DNA of 52,897 nucleotides from Polaromonas sp. Lineage in GTDB: Bacteria > Pseudomonadota > Gammaproteobacteria > Burkholderiales > Burkholderiaceae. This document shows, piece after piece, positions 1-8,746 of the stretch (position 1 is its first letter; each line of letters begins with the position of its first letter). Where the stretch lies: assembly GCA_013823505.1 (NCBI GenBank), contig PNMH01000021.1, positions 1 through 52,897 on the forward strand. Reading direction: 5' to 3'. The notes under the pieces were generated by a model. It did not search any database and had not been told where the DNA came from. It saw only the letters and a list, made by a program, of their open reading frames with translations. A program made the translations under genes and the position numbers.

Positions 1-446
1 CCACCCACCACACCCTCTTCCGTCACCTGGCGCCAACGCACGATCGGCATCCACAGCGACTTCATCCAGGAACGGTCCACCCCCGGAATCAGATAGAGCG
101 TGTCATTGATCTTGCGCAGCTTCTCCAGGTGGGCCGCGTCGTACACATCACCCTTCTTGTTTTCAACAACGATGCGAACCGTGTTGCCCAGCCCTGGCAG
201 TTCCTTGCGGTAAGCAAAGTAGTTCTGAACATAGGGACTGGACGATGGAATCATCCGCTCGAAGCTGGCGTTGACTTGCAGCTTCAGAGCGAAGTAACCC
301 AGCACCACGGTGGCGAAAAGGCACAACAACAACACGGGCAAGCGGTTGTTGAAGACGAGCTGTTCAAGGCGGCTTCCCGACTTGCGATCGAAGTTGGCCG
401 GATCGCTGACGACCGGCATGGCGGGTTGTTGAGAATGAGCAGACAT
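1..446 (-). CDS. MMPL/RND-family transporter, N-terminal part (runs off window)
   Basis: The reading frame starts at an ATG at 446 and is open to the window edge, so only about 148 N-terminal residues are present. A cytoplasmic N-terminus of about 34 residues is followed by one hydrophobic helix (around LPVLLLCLFATVVLGYF, residues 37-53) and then the start of a periplasmic loop with NASFERMIPSSSPYVQNY, which is the layout of MMPL/HAE-type RND permeases. It is the last gene seen of a four-gene minus-strand cluster with YCF48, DUF1329 and DUF1302 proteins, a combination that recurs in beta- and gammaproteobacteria and is thought to move hydrophobic molecules across the envelope. The substrate cannot be told from this fragment. 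Confidence 0.8.
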   Translation of the reverse strand, partial: MSAHSQQPAMPVVSDPANFDRKSGSRLEQLVFNNRLPVLLLCLFATVVLGYFALKLQVNASFERMIPSSSPYVQNYFAYRKELPGLGNTVRIVVENKKGDVYDAAHLEKLRKINDTLYLIPGVDRSWMKSLWMPIVRWRQVTEEGVVG

Positions 447-486
447 CAGGACTTTCGCGGGCACCGACCACAAAGATCGGTGGCCA

Positions 487-1596
487 TCATTTGGCTTGCG
501 CTGGAAAAGCGAGCACGCTGGCACCGTTCAAACGGGCCAACGCCAGGCGCTGAGAACTGGTCATGGCAGCGCCATAAACCTCAGCGCCTGGTGCCTGGTC
601 AAAAATGGTGGCGCGCGCTGCTTGGAAATCCACAGCGAACACATCGCCCTTCTGCGACACCAGGAGCACCGAGTCCCCATGGGCCACCGCAGCGATCAGG
701 TTGGAGTCGGTGCCCGTCTCGATTTTTCGCCAGCTGCCTCCAGCATCCTCACTCACGAATGCGTTGCCACGCAAGCCATAGGCCACGAGCCTTGGACCCA
801 GCTGGTCGATGCCGAAAAAGCTGCCGTTGTAAGGCGTCTCAACGCGTTTGAAGCGCTGATCTTCTGCGTCAAAACGCATCACCAAACCTTGTTCACCCGC
901 AACGAAAACCGCGCCATCGGTGCCCGTCAACGCGTAGAGGTGGTAGCGCTGCTCGTTGTCGGCCTTGGCCTGCCACGACTGCCAGGTTTTTCCTCCGTCG
1001 AGCGTGTGCAGGATCAAGCCGAAGCCACCCACCGCGAAACCGGTGACACCATCGGCGGCGAAACGGATGTCCAGCAATGGTGCCGGCCAGACGTCGGCTG
1101 TGGCCGATTGACCCATGGTTCTCTCGATTTCGGCCTCCAGCCGCTCGGATCCTTTGGCGGACTCACGCAGCAAGCGCAGCACAGTGCGGCCGTCCAGCAT
1201 TCGCTCCCACGACGCTCCTCCGTCAGTTGACCGCAAGGCCACTGCGTCGTGCCCCACGGCCCACACCACGTTGGGGCCGGCGAACCGGACCGTGGCGAGG
1301 TCGGTGGACACCGGGCTGCCCACCTGGCGCCAGGATCCACCACCATCTTCAGACAGCAGGATCAAGCCTCGCGGCCCCACTGCAACAGTTCGTCCGCCCT
1401 GACTCGCCACCCCGCTGACCATCGATTTCAGCGCTGTCACCAGCGTGCGTGACGGCGCATCGATCAGATCCACAGCGGAGACGCCCTGCGCTGCGACCAC
1501 CACAGAGCCAACCACCACCGCCACCCCAGCCGTCAACACAACCAGGTGCAAACGCAGTCGGGCGAAAGCAGCAGTGAGAACAGGCAGAGCAGTCAT
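487..1596 (-). CDS. YCF48/BNR-repeat beta-propeller protein, exported
   Basis: This 369-aa protein has an N-terminal hydrophobic segment (about residues 14-36) that looks like a signal peptide or anchor. The rest is built from repeated units of the type ILLSEDGGGSWRQV, ALRSTDGGASWER, ILHTLDGGKTWQSW and FVSEDAGGSWRKI, which are Asp-box/BNR repeats typical of YCF48 and sialidase-like beta-propellers. It lies between the DUF1329 gene (38 bp upstream) and the MMPL permease gene (40 bp downstream). YCF48 proteins are known as assembly factors for photosystem II, but in this cluster the likely role is a periplasmic scaffold for the permease and barrel. No catalytic residues are evident. Confidence 0.82.
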   Translation of the reverse strand: MTALPVLTAAFARLRLHLVVLTAGVAVVVGSVVVAAQGVSAVDLIDAPSRTLVTALKSMVSGVASQGGRTVAVGPRGLILLSEDGGGSWRQVGSPVSTDLATVRFAGPNVVWAVGHDAVALRSTDGGASWERMLDGRTVLRLLRESAKGSERLEAEIERTMGQSATADVWPAPLLDIRFAADGVTGFAVGGFGLILHTLDGGKTWQSWQAKADNEQRYHLYALTGTDGAVFVAGEQGLVMRFDAEDQRFKRVETPYNGSFFGIDQLGPRLVAYGLRGNAFVSEDAGGSWRKIETGTDSNLIAAVAHGDSVLLVSQKGDVFAVDFQAARATIFDQAPGAEVYGAAMTSSQRLALARLNGASVLAFPAQAK

Positions 1597-1634
1597 GGTC
1601 CGAAGGTCCGGTGGAGATCGTTGGGCGCCAGGGC

Positions 1635-2999
1635 TCAGCGAGGAGATTCCCGCGACACGATGGCTTCAGGGTTCATCTCACGCTCGCTACGCACCGAAGG
1701 ACTGACCTTGAAACCACCGACCATCACATCGTTGACGTAGGCGTACATGCCCTTGTTGAAGTCATACACCACGTTCTTGGAAGCGTAGGGGATCAACTTG
1801 TCGTACTTGGGCGAAGCGGCCTGGAACAGAGTACGGTACAGCTGACCGTTCTGGTCAAAGGCGTCGTAGTTGGCTGCACCGGTCAGGTCTTCGTCAAAGT
1901 AGTAAATGCGCTTGGAATACGCGTGACGCTGACCGGGCTTGAGCGTCGCTTCCACGACCCAGACGCGGTGTTTTTCCCAACGCTCGCACTCGGGGTTGAC
2001 GTGCGCCGGCAGCAAGGCTTTTTCAGCGGTCGGGCAGTCGTAGAGGTTCTTGTAGGCGTTGTACTGGATGTACATCTCCTTCTTGCCGATCAACTTGAAA
2101 TCGAAGCGATCCATGGTTCCCGAAAACACGAACAACTCGTCAAACAAGGTCACACCGCCCATGCTGGCCACTGGGGTGTCGTAGGCGAACTCGGGTGAGA
2201 GCTTCACCCGGCGCAGACCCGGGGTGTAGCTCCACGCCTTGCGGGGACGGGCCACGGGGTCGAGGTAGTCGGCCAGGCCGGTCATCTCACCTGCTCGGCG
2301 AGCGGGCGCCTGGCTGATCGAGTACACCCGCCATGCCATGTCCGGGTCGCGGTCAGCCACATCGGTCTGGTAATACACGAAGTCAGAGAACGTGGCTTGC
2401 TGCGACGTCATCACGGCTTTGCCGGACGAGTCCACCACCCAGGAGCGCGATGACGAGGTGGTGATGGCCGTGTCGCCCTGATAGCGCAGGATCTGGTTCC
2501 ACATCACCTCGTATCCATTTTTCGGAATGGCAAACGGCAAGCCACCGCGGCAAGTGCGGTCGATGGCCAGGCCTTCCTTGGTGGTCTTGCAGGTCGTTGC
2601 ATTGCGCACAGTTGCGTCCAGAACCTTCTTGGGATACGCCGCAGTCCTGTGCGTGGGATACACATTGAGGTAGTACGACGGGTTCTTGGTCAACAGCTGC
2701 TTTTGCCCTTCGCTCAGCAGTGCGGCGTGCTGCGCCATGTTCTTGCTGTCGATGCGCAGCAGAGGCTTCTCGTCCTTGTAAGGATCAACCCAGAAGCCGC
2801 TGTCCGGCTTGAATCCGGCGGGCGCTTCGGTCAGTCCACCTGTGTAAGCGGGGATACTGCCGTCTGCGTTGCCCGCCTTGATGGCTCCGAATTCCGTCAG
2901 TGTGGTGCCGAGTTGTTTGGCCTCTTCGGCAGTCACGGCTGCGAAGGCTGGCACGGAAAGGCTGATGGCAGCCAGCGAGAGGATGTGTTGAAGTTTCAT
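1635..2999 (-). CDS. DUF1329 family periplasmic protein (outer-membrane lipoprotein-sorting-like)
   Basis: The 454-aa product opens with a clear signal peptide (MKLQHILSLAAISLSVPAFA). The mature part has the conserved opening of DUF1329, in which LGTTLTEFGAIKAGNADGSI is followed by PAYTGG, and shows further family hallmarks such as DYLDPVARPRKAWSYTPG, RRVKLSPEFAYD and YYFDEDLTGAANYDAFDQNG. DUF1329 proteins resemble the LolB/LolA lipid-binding fold and are almost always encoded next to a DUF1302 protein, as here (17 bp apart). A role in carrying a lipid-like substrate through the periplasm is inferred from that fold. Start is supported by the signal peptide and by an AGGAGA-like ribosome site just upstream. 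Confidence 0.85.
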   Translation of the reverse strand: MKLQHILSLAAISLSVPAFAAVTAEEAKQLGTTLTEFGAIKAGNADGSIPAYTGGLTEAPAGFKPDSGFWVDPYKDEKPLLRIDSKNMAQHAALLSEGQKQLLTKNPSYYLNVYPTHRTAAYPKKVLDATVRNATTCKTTKEGLAIDRTCRGGLPFAIPKNGYEVMWNQILRYQGDTAITTSSSRSWVVDSSGKAVMTSQQATFSDFVYYQTDVADRDPDMAWRVYSISQAPARRAGEMTGLADYLDPVARPRKAWSYTPGLRRVKLSPEFAYDTPVASMGGVTLFDELFVFSGTMDRFDFKLIGKKEMYIQYNAYKNLYDCPTAEKALLPAHVNPECERWEKHRVWVVEATLKPGQRHAYSKRIYYFDEDLTGAANYDAFDQNGQLYRTLFQAASPKYDKLIPYASKNVVYDFNKGMYAYVNDVMVGGFKVSPSVRSEREMNPEAIVSRESPR

Positions 3000-3016
3000 G
3001 GGGTGTCTCCTGAAAA

Positions 3017-4735
3017 TCAGAACGAGGTCTTGTAGGTGAAGAGCACGCGACCGCGGTCGGTCGCGCCCACTGCACTGTTGAGCGCGTTACCACCAATGGC
3101 GGCGGTACCGGCTGCGTTGTATTTAGTGGGCACGGATGCGTCTGCATACGTCAGGGTGAAATCATGCTTGCCTGCGTAGGTTGCTGCAAGGCCCACTGAC
3201 CATGAGAGGCGACCTTCAAAACCGCCTCCACCCGTGGCAGCAGTGCCCTTCAGGCCGTAGTTGATTGCCATGGGCACCGACAGATCCCAGGAGGGCAACA
3301 CGCCCAGATACTGGGGTGTGAAGCGAACAGCCATTTCCCAGTAGCTCTTGGTGGAACAGGTGTCGGTGACATCGCCTGGCTGGGCGGTGGCGCCGCTGGT
3401 GCCCAGCTTCACGCAACCTGCATAACCCACACCACGGAACAGCGCCTGGTTTGCAGTGACTTTGTTCAGACGGCTGTAAGCCAACTCGCCGATCAGCGAG
3501 CCGGTGTCCCAGAGTCCCGTTTTGGGCAGCAGATACACCCCGTTCACCACTGCATGAAAGGTGTCACCCGTCGCACCCGTGCTGGTTGTCGTGTAGCTGG
3601 CAACGGAGTTGAGGTGAGCATCTTTGCGCCAAGACAGCTCGGCGCCCACACTCACCGGGCCCACAGGCTTGGAAATGCTCACGCCGATGACTTTGGTGGC
3701 CGCTGGATACACGAAGCGATAGGTGTTTGGCAGCGGCAACCCGGGCTTGAAGCTGGTGAGCTGAATACCGGTTTCCGGATTGGTGTCGTTGAAGCGACGA
3801 ACGTACAGACCCAAGGTCGACTCGATGGCGTCCACATCCAGGCGACCGGAAAGACCCCAGTTTTTGTCTCCCGACGTTTTGGCCGGCGTGTTGGCCATGG
3901 TCTGACAGGACAAGGCACCCAGCGCAGGATTGCAAGGCGTCAGCGCGAAACGATCCACACCGGGCGCGTTGTCGGCACCCATCAGGAATGTGCCGGCGTA
4001 AGGAACACGCGTCGGCTTCCAGTCCAATGCATATTGGCCGGCGATCGACAGCTTGTCGGTGACCTGTGCCTTGAACGTCAGCTGGTTGATGGGAAGGAAA
4101 ACCTCTTTGGTCTCGATGCCCGGGCTGGACACGGCCTTCACGCCATCCACCGGTGACTGGCCGTACGAAATGGCATGTCCGCCGATGAGAAGGCCTTCAC
4201 CCCACACCACCGTGTGCTTGCCCAGCTTGACGTTGATCGGCACGGAAGCCAGTTCAAAGTTGGACCAGACAAACGCATCCAGGATCTCACCGGACGGGCC
4301 GTGAACAAATCGGTTGACCTCGCTGGAGTATTGGTTGTTGTTGTATGAAGTGGCCGAGCCCGCAGGCGAAAACACGGTGGAGTCGCGGTAGGCGTGGTCG
4401 TACCACGCGGCGGCACTCACGCGCGCACCAAAAGCCCCTTTGTAGTTGAGATCGAGCTCTCCCAACGCGTCCAGACGGTTGGTCACGATGTCGCCACGCT
4501 TGAACTTGGCATTGCCTTCGTCGGTGGTGGCGAAGTTGAGCAGGCGCTGATCTTGTGACTCGGTGCGAAGCCCCAGGTTGTAGCGCAGTGTGACGTCAGC
4601 GCGCACCTTGAGGTCGGCATTTCCGGTATCGATTTCCAGCGCGTGCGCGCCACCGGTAACGACCATTGCTGCCGCAGCGGCAATCAGGTGCTTTGCGGCC
4701 CCTGAAGGCCCCGTCCTCTTGTGTCCGTTGTTCAT
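3017..4735 (-). CDS. DUF1302 family outer-membrane beta-barrel protein
   Basis: The 572-aa product has a signal sequence ending near HALEIDTG, then long stretches of alternating polar and hydrophobic residues expected of an outer-membrane barrel, and ends in ...VLFTYKTSF with the C-terminal Phe typical of BAM substrates. The family signature VPINVKLGKHTVVWGEGLL is present around residue 165. It is the promoter-proximal gene of the four-gene cluster. Members of this family are often induced by hydrophobic carbon sources such as steroids, alkanes or fatty acids, so uptake or export of such a compound is likely, but nothing here fixes which. Confidence 0.85.
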   Translation of the reverse strand: MNNGHKRTGPSGAAKHLIAAAAAMVVTGGAHALEIDTGNADLKVRADVTLRYNLGLRTESQDQRLLNFATTDEGNAKFKRGDIVTNRLDALGELDLNYKGAFGARVSAAAWYDHAYRDSTVFSPAGSATSYNNNQYSSEVNRFVHGPSGEILDAFVWSNFELASVPINVKLGKHTVVWGEGLLIGGHAISYGQSPVDGVKAVSSPGIETKEVFLPINQLTFKAQVTDKLSIAGQYALDWKPTRVPYAGTFLMGADNAPGVDRFALTPCNPALGALSCQTMANTPAKTSGDKNWGLSGRLDVDAIESTLGLYVRRFNDTNPETGIQLTSFKPGLPLPNTYRFVYPAATKVIGVSISKPVGPVSVGAELSWRKDAHLNSVASYTTTSTGATGDTFHAVVNGVYLLPKTGLWDTGSLIGELAYSRLNKVTANQALFRGVGYAGCVKLGTSGATAQPGDVTDTCSTKSYWEMAVRFTPQYLGVLPSWDLSVPMAINYGLKGTAATGGGGFEGRLSWSVGLAATYAGKHDFTLTYADASVPTKYNAAGTAAIGGNALNSAVGATDRGRVLFTYKTSF

Positions 4736-5008
4736 AAGCTTGTCTCCATCGATCGGGGGTTGGTTGCCGCTTGGCAGGTGGCTTAATTCTGTATGCCGAC
4801 GTCAATTCTGCATCTAGAATTTTTTTCCCGATCACGGGTTTTCACCTATGTTGAACATTTTTCTTGTTACTGTCTCACAAACCCTATGGTCAAACCGTGG
4901 CCGACGAGCTTCTCGGGCATCCACAGCATTCCACTGAAATCGGATTCATGCCGTCCGACGCTCACCGCTTGGACAAGTGCTGCGAGCTGAAGCGTGCCCA
5001 CCGGGTGA
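4736..5008 (-). promoter_or_regulatory. Presumed promoter region of the DUF1302 cluster
   Basis: This 273-bp stretch separates the end of bioF from the start of the DUF1302 gene, both on the minus strand. Its part nearest the DUF1302 start is AT-rich. It holds the inverted repeat AATTCT-6 bp-AGAATT (4804-4821) and a further AATTCT at 4785-4790, a plausible regulator site. No convincing coding frame is seen. The operator idea is inference only. Confidence 0.35.
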
Positions 5009-6256
5009 TCATGCGATCGCACCTTGCAGTGCGGTGGCTTCCGCTGCGTCGCGCTGCCCTGCCGCAGCCAGACGCAGCGCACCGATCAGCTGCGTCACGT
5101 CTTCAGACTGGTGCGCTGCCGACAAGGCGATGCGCAACCGCGCGGTGCCCACCGGCACGGTGGGCGGGCGAATGGCAGGCACCCACAGGCCCTGCTCGCG
5201 CAATCGCGCCATCACATCCAGCGCCGCGGCGTTGTCGCCGATCACCAGGGGCTGGATCGCGGTGTCCGACTGCGTGAGTGTCCAGCCGGCGGCATCGACG
5301 GCCGCATCGGCACCGGGGGCCAGGCCCTCTCGCAGTTGGGCGACCAGGGCATTCAGGTGCCGCCGGCGGCGTTCGCCCTCGGCCCCCAGCACGCAGCGCA
5401 GACCCGCCCGCACGGCCTCGGCCAGCAGGGCCGGCGCGGCGGTGGCGTAGGTGTAGCTGCGGGTTTTCTGCAGCAGCCACTCCACCAGCCGATCGGGCCC
5501 GGCGACGAACGCCCCGGCCACGCCCAGGGCCTTGCCCAGCGTGGCCATGTAGAGCACGCGCGGTGAGGCGTTCACACCGGTGAGGCCGGCAGCAGCCAGC
5601 GCACCCCGGCCTTGTGGCCCGAGCACACCGAAGCCGTGCGCGTCGTCCAGCAAGAGCAGCGCGTCGTGCCGTTCGCACAGTGCGTGCAGACCCGTGATGT
5701 CGGCGATGTCGCCGTCCATGCTGAACACAGCGTCGCTGATCACCAGCTTGCGGCGCGCCGGGCTGGAGGCCAGCAGGGCGTCGAGCTGCTGCAGGTCGGC
5801 GTGGCGGAATCGGTGCACCGTGGCTTTGGACAGGCGCGCGCCGTCGATCAGGCAGGCGTGGTTCAGCGCGTCCGAGAACAAGGCATCGCCCTCGCCCACC
5901 AGCCCGGGCACGATGCTGGCGTTGGTGGCATAGCCGGCGTAGAAGTACAGCGCACGCGGCAGTTGCACCGCCTCGGCCAGCTCCAGTTCGAGAGCTGCGT
6001 TGGCCGCGCTGTGGCCGCTGACCATGGGCGAGGCGCCCGCCCCCACGCCGTAGCGGTCCACGGCGGCGTGCACCGCCTGACGCAGCTCGGGCGCCTGCGA
6101 CAGGCCGAGGTAGTCGTTGCTGCAGAAGGCCAGCATCGACGCGCCGTCCACCGTCAGCCAGGCACCCGCCTCGGGCACCACCGCACGGCGCACGCGGCGC
6201 AGCGACTGCGCGTCCAGCGCGGCCAGTCGGTCGTCAAATTCATTCAACCAGCTCAT
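5009..6256 (-). CDS. bioF: 8-amino-7-oxononanoate synthase
   Basis: BioF joins pimeloyl-thioester and alanine to make 8-amino-7-oxononanoate, the first dedicated ring-precursor step of biotin synthesis. The frame is open further upstream, but the ATG at 6256 (MSWLNEFDDRLAAL) is chosen because it matches the family N-terminus and gives the usual size (415 aa). Visible hallmarks are FCSNDYLGLS, the LLLDDAHGFGVLG segment that contacts PLP, and MATLGKALG with the Schiff-base lysine. The start overlaps the end of bioD by 17 bp, indicating translational coupling as the last gene of the biotin operon. Confidence 0.95.
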   Translation of the reverse strand: MSWLNEFDDRLAALDAQSLRRVRRAVVPEAGAWLTVDGASMLAFCSNDYLGLSQAPELRQAVHAAVDRYGVGAGASPMVSGHSAANAALELELAEAVQLPRALYFYAGYATNASIVPGLVGEGDALFSDALNHACLIDGARLSKATVHRFRHADLQQLDALLASSPARRKLVISDAVFSMDGDIADITGLHALCERHDALLLLDDAHGFGVLGPQGRGALAAAGLTGVNASPRVLYMATLGKALGVAGAFVAGPDRLVEWLLQKTRSYTYATAAPALLAEAVRAGLRCVLGAEGERRRRHLNALVAQLREGLAPGADAAVDAAGWTLTQSDTAIQPLVIGDNAAALDVMARLREQGLWVPAIRPPTVPVGTARLRIALSAAHQSEDVTQLIGALRLAAAGQRDAAEATALQGAIA

Positions 6257-6950
6257 GCTCGTCCTTTGATGTGCTCCAGGCGCTGGGCAGTTCCAGCACC
6301 ACCGCGCGTGCGTCGGGCCCTTGCCGCTGCCAGGGCACGACGCCCAGCAGCGGCGCGGCCAGGCGCTGGCGCAGGGTGTCGATGTTCTCCTCAATGCAGG
6401 CCATGTCGGGGTCCACGGTGTTGGCCACCCAACCCGCCAGCTGCAGGCCGTCGGCGCGGATGGCCTCGGCGCTCAGCAAGGCGTGGTTCAGGCAACCCAG
6501 GCGCAGGCCGACCACCAGCACCACGGGCACGCCAATGGCGCGCGCCAGGTCGGCCAGCGTTTCGTGCTCATTGATCGGGACGCGCCAGCCGCCAGCACCT
6601 TCGACCACCACCACGTCGACGCGCTCTTTCAGCGCACGCTGCGCGGCCAGCAACTCGGCCACAGTGATCATTCGCCCCGCCCGCTGGGCTGCGATGTGCG
6701 GCGACAGGGGGTCGGGCAGGGCCACCGGGTTGTCGAGTTCGGGGGGCACGGTCACGCTGGATGCAGCGCGCAAAGCCAGCACGTCTTCGCTCACCCAGTG
6801 CCCGTGGTGATCAATCAGCCCTGCCGCCACCGGCTTCATGCCGACCACGCGCCGGTGGTGGCGCGCCAGCGTGTGCAAGAGCGCCGCGCTCACCAGCGTC
6901 TTGCCCACACCGGTGTCGGTGCCGGTGACGAAGCAGCCGTCAAACGCCAT
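6240..6950 (-). CDS. bioD: Dethiobiotin synthetase
   Basis: BioD uses ATP and CO2 to close the ureido ring of dethiobiotin. The 236-aa product starts MAFDGCFVTGTDTGVGKT, with the GTDTGVGKT P-loop at about residues 10-18, and carries VVVEGAGGWRVPI, the conserved EGAGG switch segment. The ATG at 6950 is preferred over upstream starts because it places the P-loop at the usual distance. Its start overlaps the end of bioA by 11 bp and its end overlaps bioF by 17 bp. Confidence 0.95.
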   Translation of the reverse strand: MAFDGCFVTGTDTGVGKTLVSAALLHTLARHHRRVVGMKPVAAGLIDHHGHWVSEDVLALRAASSVTVPPELDNPVALPDPLSPHIAAQRAGRMITVAELLAAQRALKERVDVVVVEGAGGWRVPINEHETLADLARAIGVPVVLVVGLRLGCLNHALLSAEAIRADGLQLAGWVANTVDPDMACIEENIDTLRQRLAAPLLGVVPWQRQGPDARAVVLELPSAWSTSKDEHELVE

Positions 6951-8319
6951 CGCACACCCCTTGCAGCGCGGGCGCGCTGGAAGGCTCCTCTTCGGCCAGC
7001 GTGGCCTGCAGGGCAGCCAGCGCACCCGCAGCCAGAAAGGCGCCTTCGGCTTCGTCGATCACATACGGCGGCATGGCGTACACGGTGTGGCCGATGGGGC
7101 GCAACAACAGGCCCTGATTCAATGCATGGCGGGCGCAGCGGCGCGCGAAGTCGGGCAGGCTGCTGCTCACATCCCAAGCGAAGATCATTCCCTGACGCCG
7201 TGCGTGGCGCACACGGGGGTGGTTTGAGAGCGGTGCGAACTGTGCAGCCAGGCGCTCGCCGGTCGCCACGTTGTGGCGCAGGACATCGGTCTGCTCGAAC
7301 AGGTCCAGCGTGGCCAAGGCCGCGCGGCAGGCCAGCGGGTTGCCGGTGTAGCTGTGCGAGTGCAGGAAGCCGCGCGCGACCTGGTCGTCAAAGAAAGCGG
7401 CGTAAACCGCGTCGGTGGTGAGCACCACCGACAGCGGCAACGTGCCACCGGTCAGGCCTTTGGAGAGGCACAGGAAGTCGGGCCGGATGCCGGCTTGCTG
7501 GTGAGCGAACATCGTGCCGGTGCGCCCGAACCCCACGGCAATTTCGTCCAGCACCAAATGCACCTGGTAGCGGTCACAGAGTTCGCGTGCGCGCTGCAAG
7601 TACACGGGATCGTGCATCGCCATGCCGGCGGCGCACTGCACCAGCGGCTCGACGATGAGGGCGGCCGTGTCCTCGTGGTGTTCGGCCAGCCAGTCGGCCA
7701 GCGCCGACGCAGCGCGCTCGGCCACGTCCGCAGCCGATTCGCCTGGTTTTGCAGTACGCGCATCGGGGCTGGGCACGGTGGCGCCCAGGCGCACCAGCGG
7801 CGCGTAGGCCTCGCGAAAGAGCGCGATGTCGGTCACGGCCAGCGCGCCCACGGTCTCGCCGTGGTACCCGCCGGCCACGCCGACAAAGCGGTTCTTGCGC
7901 CCTCGCCCGGCGTTGCGCCAGTGGTGCGCGCTCATCTTGAGCGCGATCTCGGAGGCGCTCGCGCCGTCGCTGCCGTAGAACGCGTGCCCCAGCCCGGTGA
8001 GCGCGGACAGGCGCTCGGACAGCTCCACCACCGGCGCGTGGGTGAAGCCCGCGAGCATCACATGGTCCAGCGTGTTCAGTTGATCGATGAGTGCGGCGCG
8101 GATGGCCGGGTGGTTGTGCCCGAACAGGTTGACCCACCAGGAGCTGATCGCATCCAGATAGCGCCGGCCTTCATGGTCGTGCAACCACACGCCCTCAGTG
8201 CGCGCCACGGGAATCAGCGGCAAGGCCGCACCGTCGGGCGCGTGCAGCTTCATCTGGGTGCACGGGTGCCACACCGCCGCGAGGCTGCGCTGGCGCCAGG
8301 CTTCGTTGACGGATGCCAT
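6940..8319 (-). CDS. bioA: Adenosylmethionine-8-amino-7-oxononanoate aminotransferase
   Basis: BioA transfers an amino group from S-adenosylmethionine to 8-amino-7-oxononanoate, giving diaminopelargonate. The 459-aa protein has WHPCTQMKLH near the N-terminus, ISSWWVNLFGHNHP (substrate-binding Trp pair), FYGSDGASASEIALK, VLDEIAVGFGRTGTMFA and LCLSKGLTGGTLPLS with the PLP lysine. The ATG at 8319 overlaps the panD stop codon as TGATG, so the two are translationally coupled. Confidence 0.95.
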   Translation of the reverse strand: MASVNEAWRQRSLAAVWHPCTQMKLHAPDGAALPLIPVARTEGVWLHDHEGRRYLDAISSWWVNLFGHNHPAIRAALIDQLNTLDHVMLAGFTHAPVVELSERLSALTGLGHAFYGSDGASASEIALKMSAHHWRNAGRGRKNRFVGVAGGYHGETVGALAVTDIALFREAYAPLVRLGATVPSPDARTAKPGESAADVAERAASALADWLAEHHEDTAALIVEPLVQCAAGMAMHDPVYLQRARELCDRYQVHLVLDEIAVGFGRTGTMFAHQQAGIRPDFLCLSKGLTGGTLPLSVVLTTDAVYAAFFDDQVARGFLHSHSYTGNPLACRAALATLDLFEQTDVLRHNVATGERLAAQFAPLSNHPRVRHARRQGMIFAWDVSSSLPDFARRCARHALNQGLLLRPIGHTVYAMPPYVIDEAEGAFLAAGALAALQATLAEEEPSSAPALQGVCDGV

Positions 8320-8735
8320 CAAAGGTTCGCGGTCAGTGGCACGGTGACGGGATCCCCGGCCTGCGGACCAGCGGGCTCGCTGCGGATGTTCACAACGCGG
8401 TTGGCAGCGTCGGGGAACACAAGCCGGGGCACCACCTCGTCGAGCTTGTCCTCATGAACCATGCCGAAGGCCGCAATGATCACCAGATCACCCACACTGG
8501 CCCGCCGAGCCGCTGAACCATTGAGTGAAATGATGCCGCTGCCGCGAGGGGACTTGATGGCGTACGTGATGAAGCGCTCGCCGTTGTTGACGTTCCAGAT
8601 ATGGACCTGCTCATTGGGGCGGATGTTGCTCGCATCCAGCAGGTCTTCGTCGATACCGCAAGAGCCTTCGTAGTGCAGTTCGCAATGGGTGACAGTGGCG
8701 CGGTGGATCTTGGATTTCAGCAGCGTACGAAACAT
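8319..8735 (-). CDS. panD: Aspartate 1-decarboxylase
   Basis: PanD makes beta-alanine from aspartate for pantothenate and coenzyme A synthesis. The 138-aa product begins [16 protein letters not shown] and has the self-cleavage site Gly-Ser in YEGSCGID (Ser at about residue 25 becomes the pyruvoyl group), followed by [17 protein letters not shown] and [15 protein letters not shown], all family hallmarks. It is a little longer than the common 126-aa form because of a C-terminal tail. It lies between bioB (11 bp) and bioA (overlap), an uncommon place that ties CoA and biotin precursor supply in one transcript. The ATG at 8735 is chosen over upstream in-frame starts because it gives the family N-terminus. 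Confidence 0.94.
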   Translation of the reverse strand: MFRTLLKSKIHRATVTHCELHYEGSCGIDEDLLDASNIRPNEQVHIWNVNNGERFITYAIKSPRGSGIISLNGSAARRASVGDLVIIAAFGMVHEDKLDEVVPRLVFPDAANRVVNIRSEPAGPQAGDPVTVPLTANL

Positions 8736-8746
8736 CGTCGCGTCCC

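Noticed and set aside
5612..6574. A 320-codon plus-strand gene across bioF and bioD
   Set aside because: Antisense shadow of two well-supported biotin genes.
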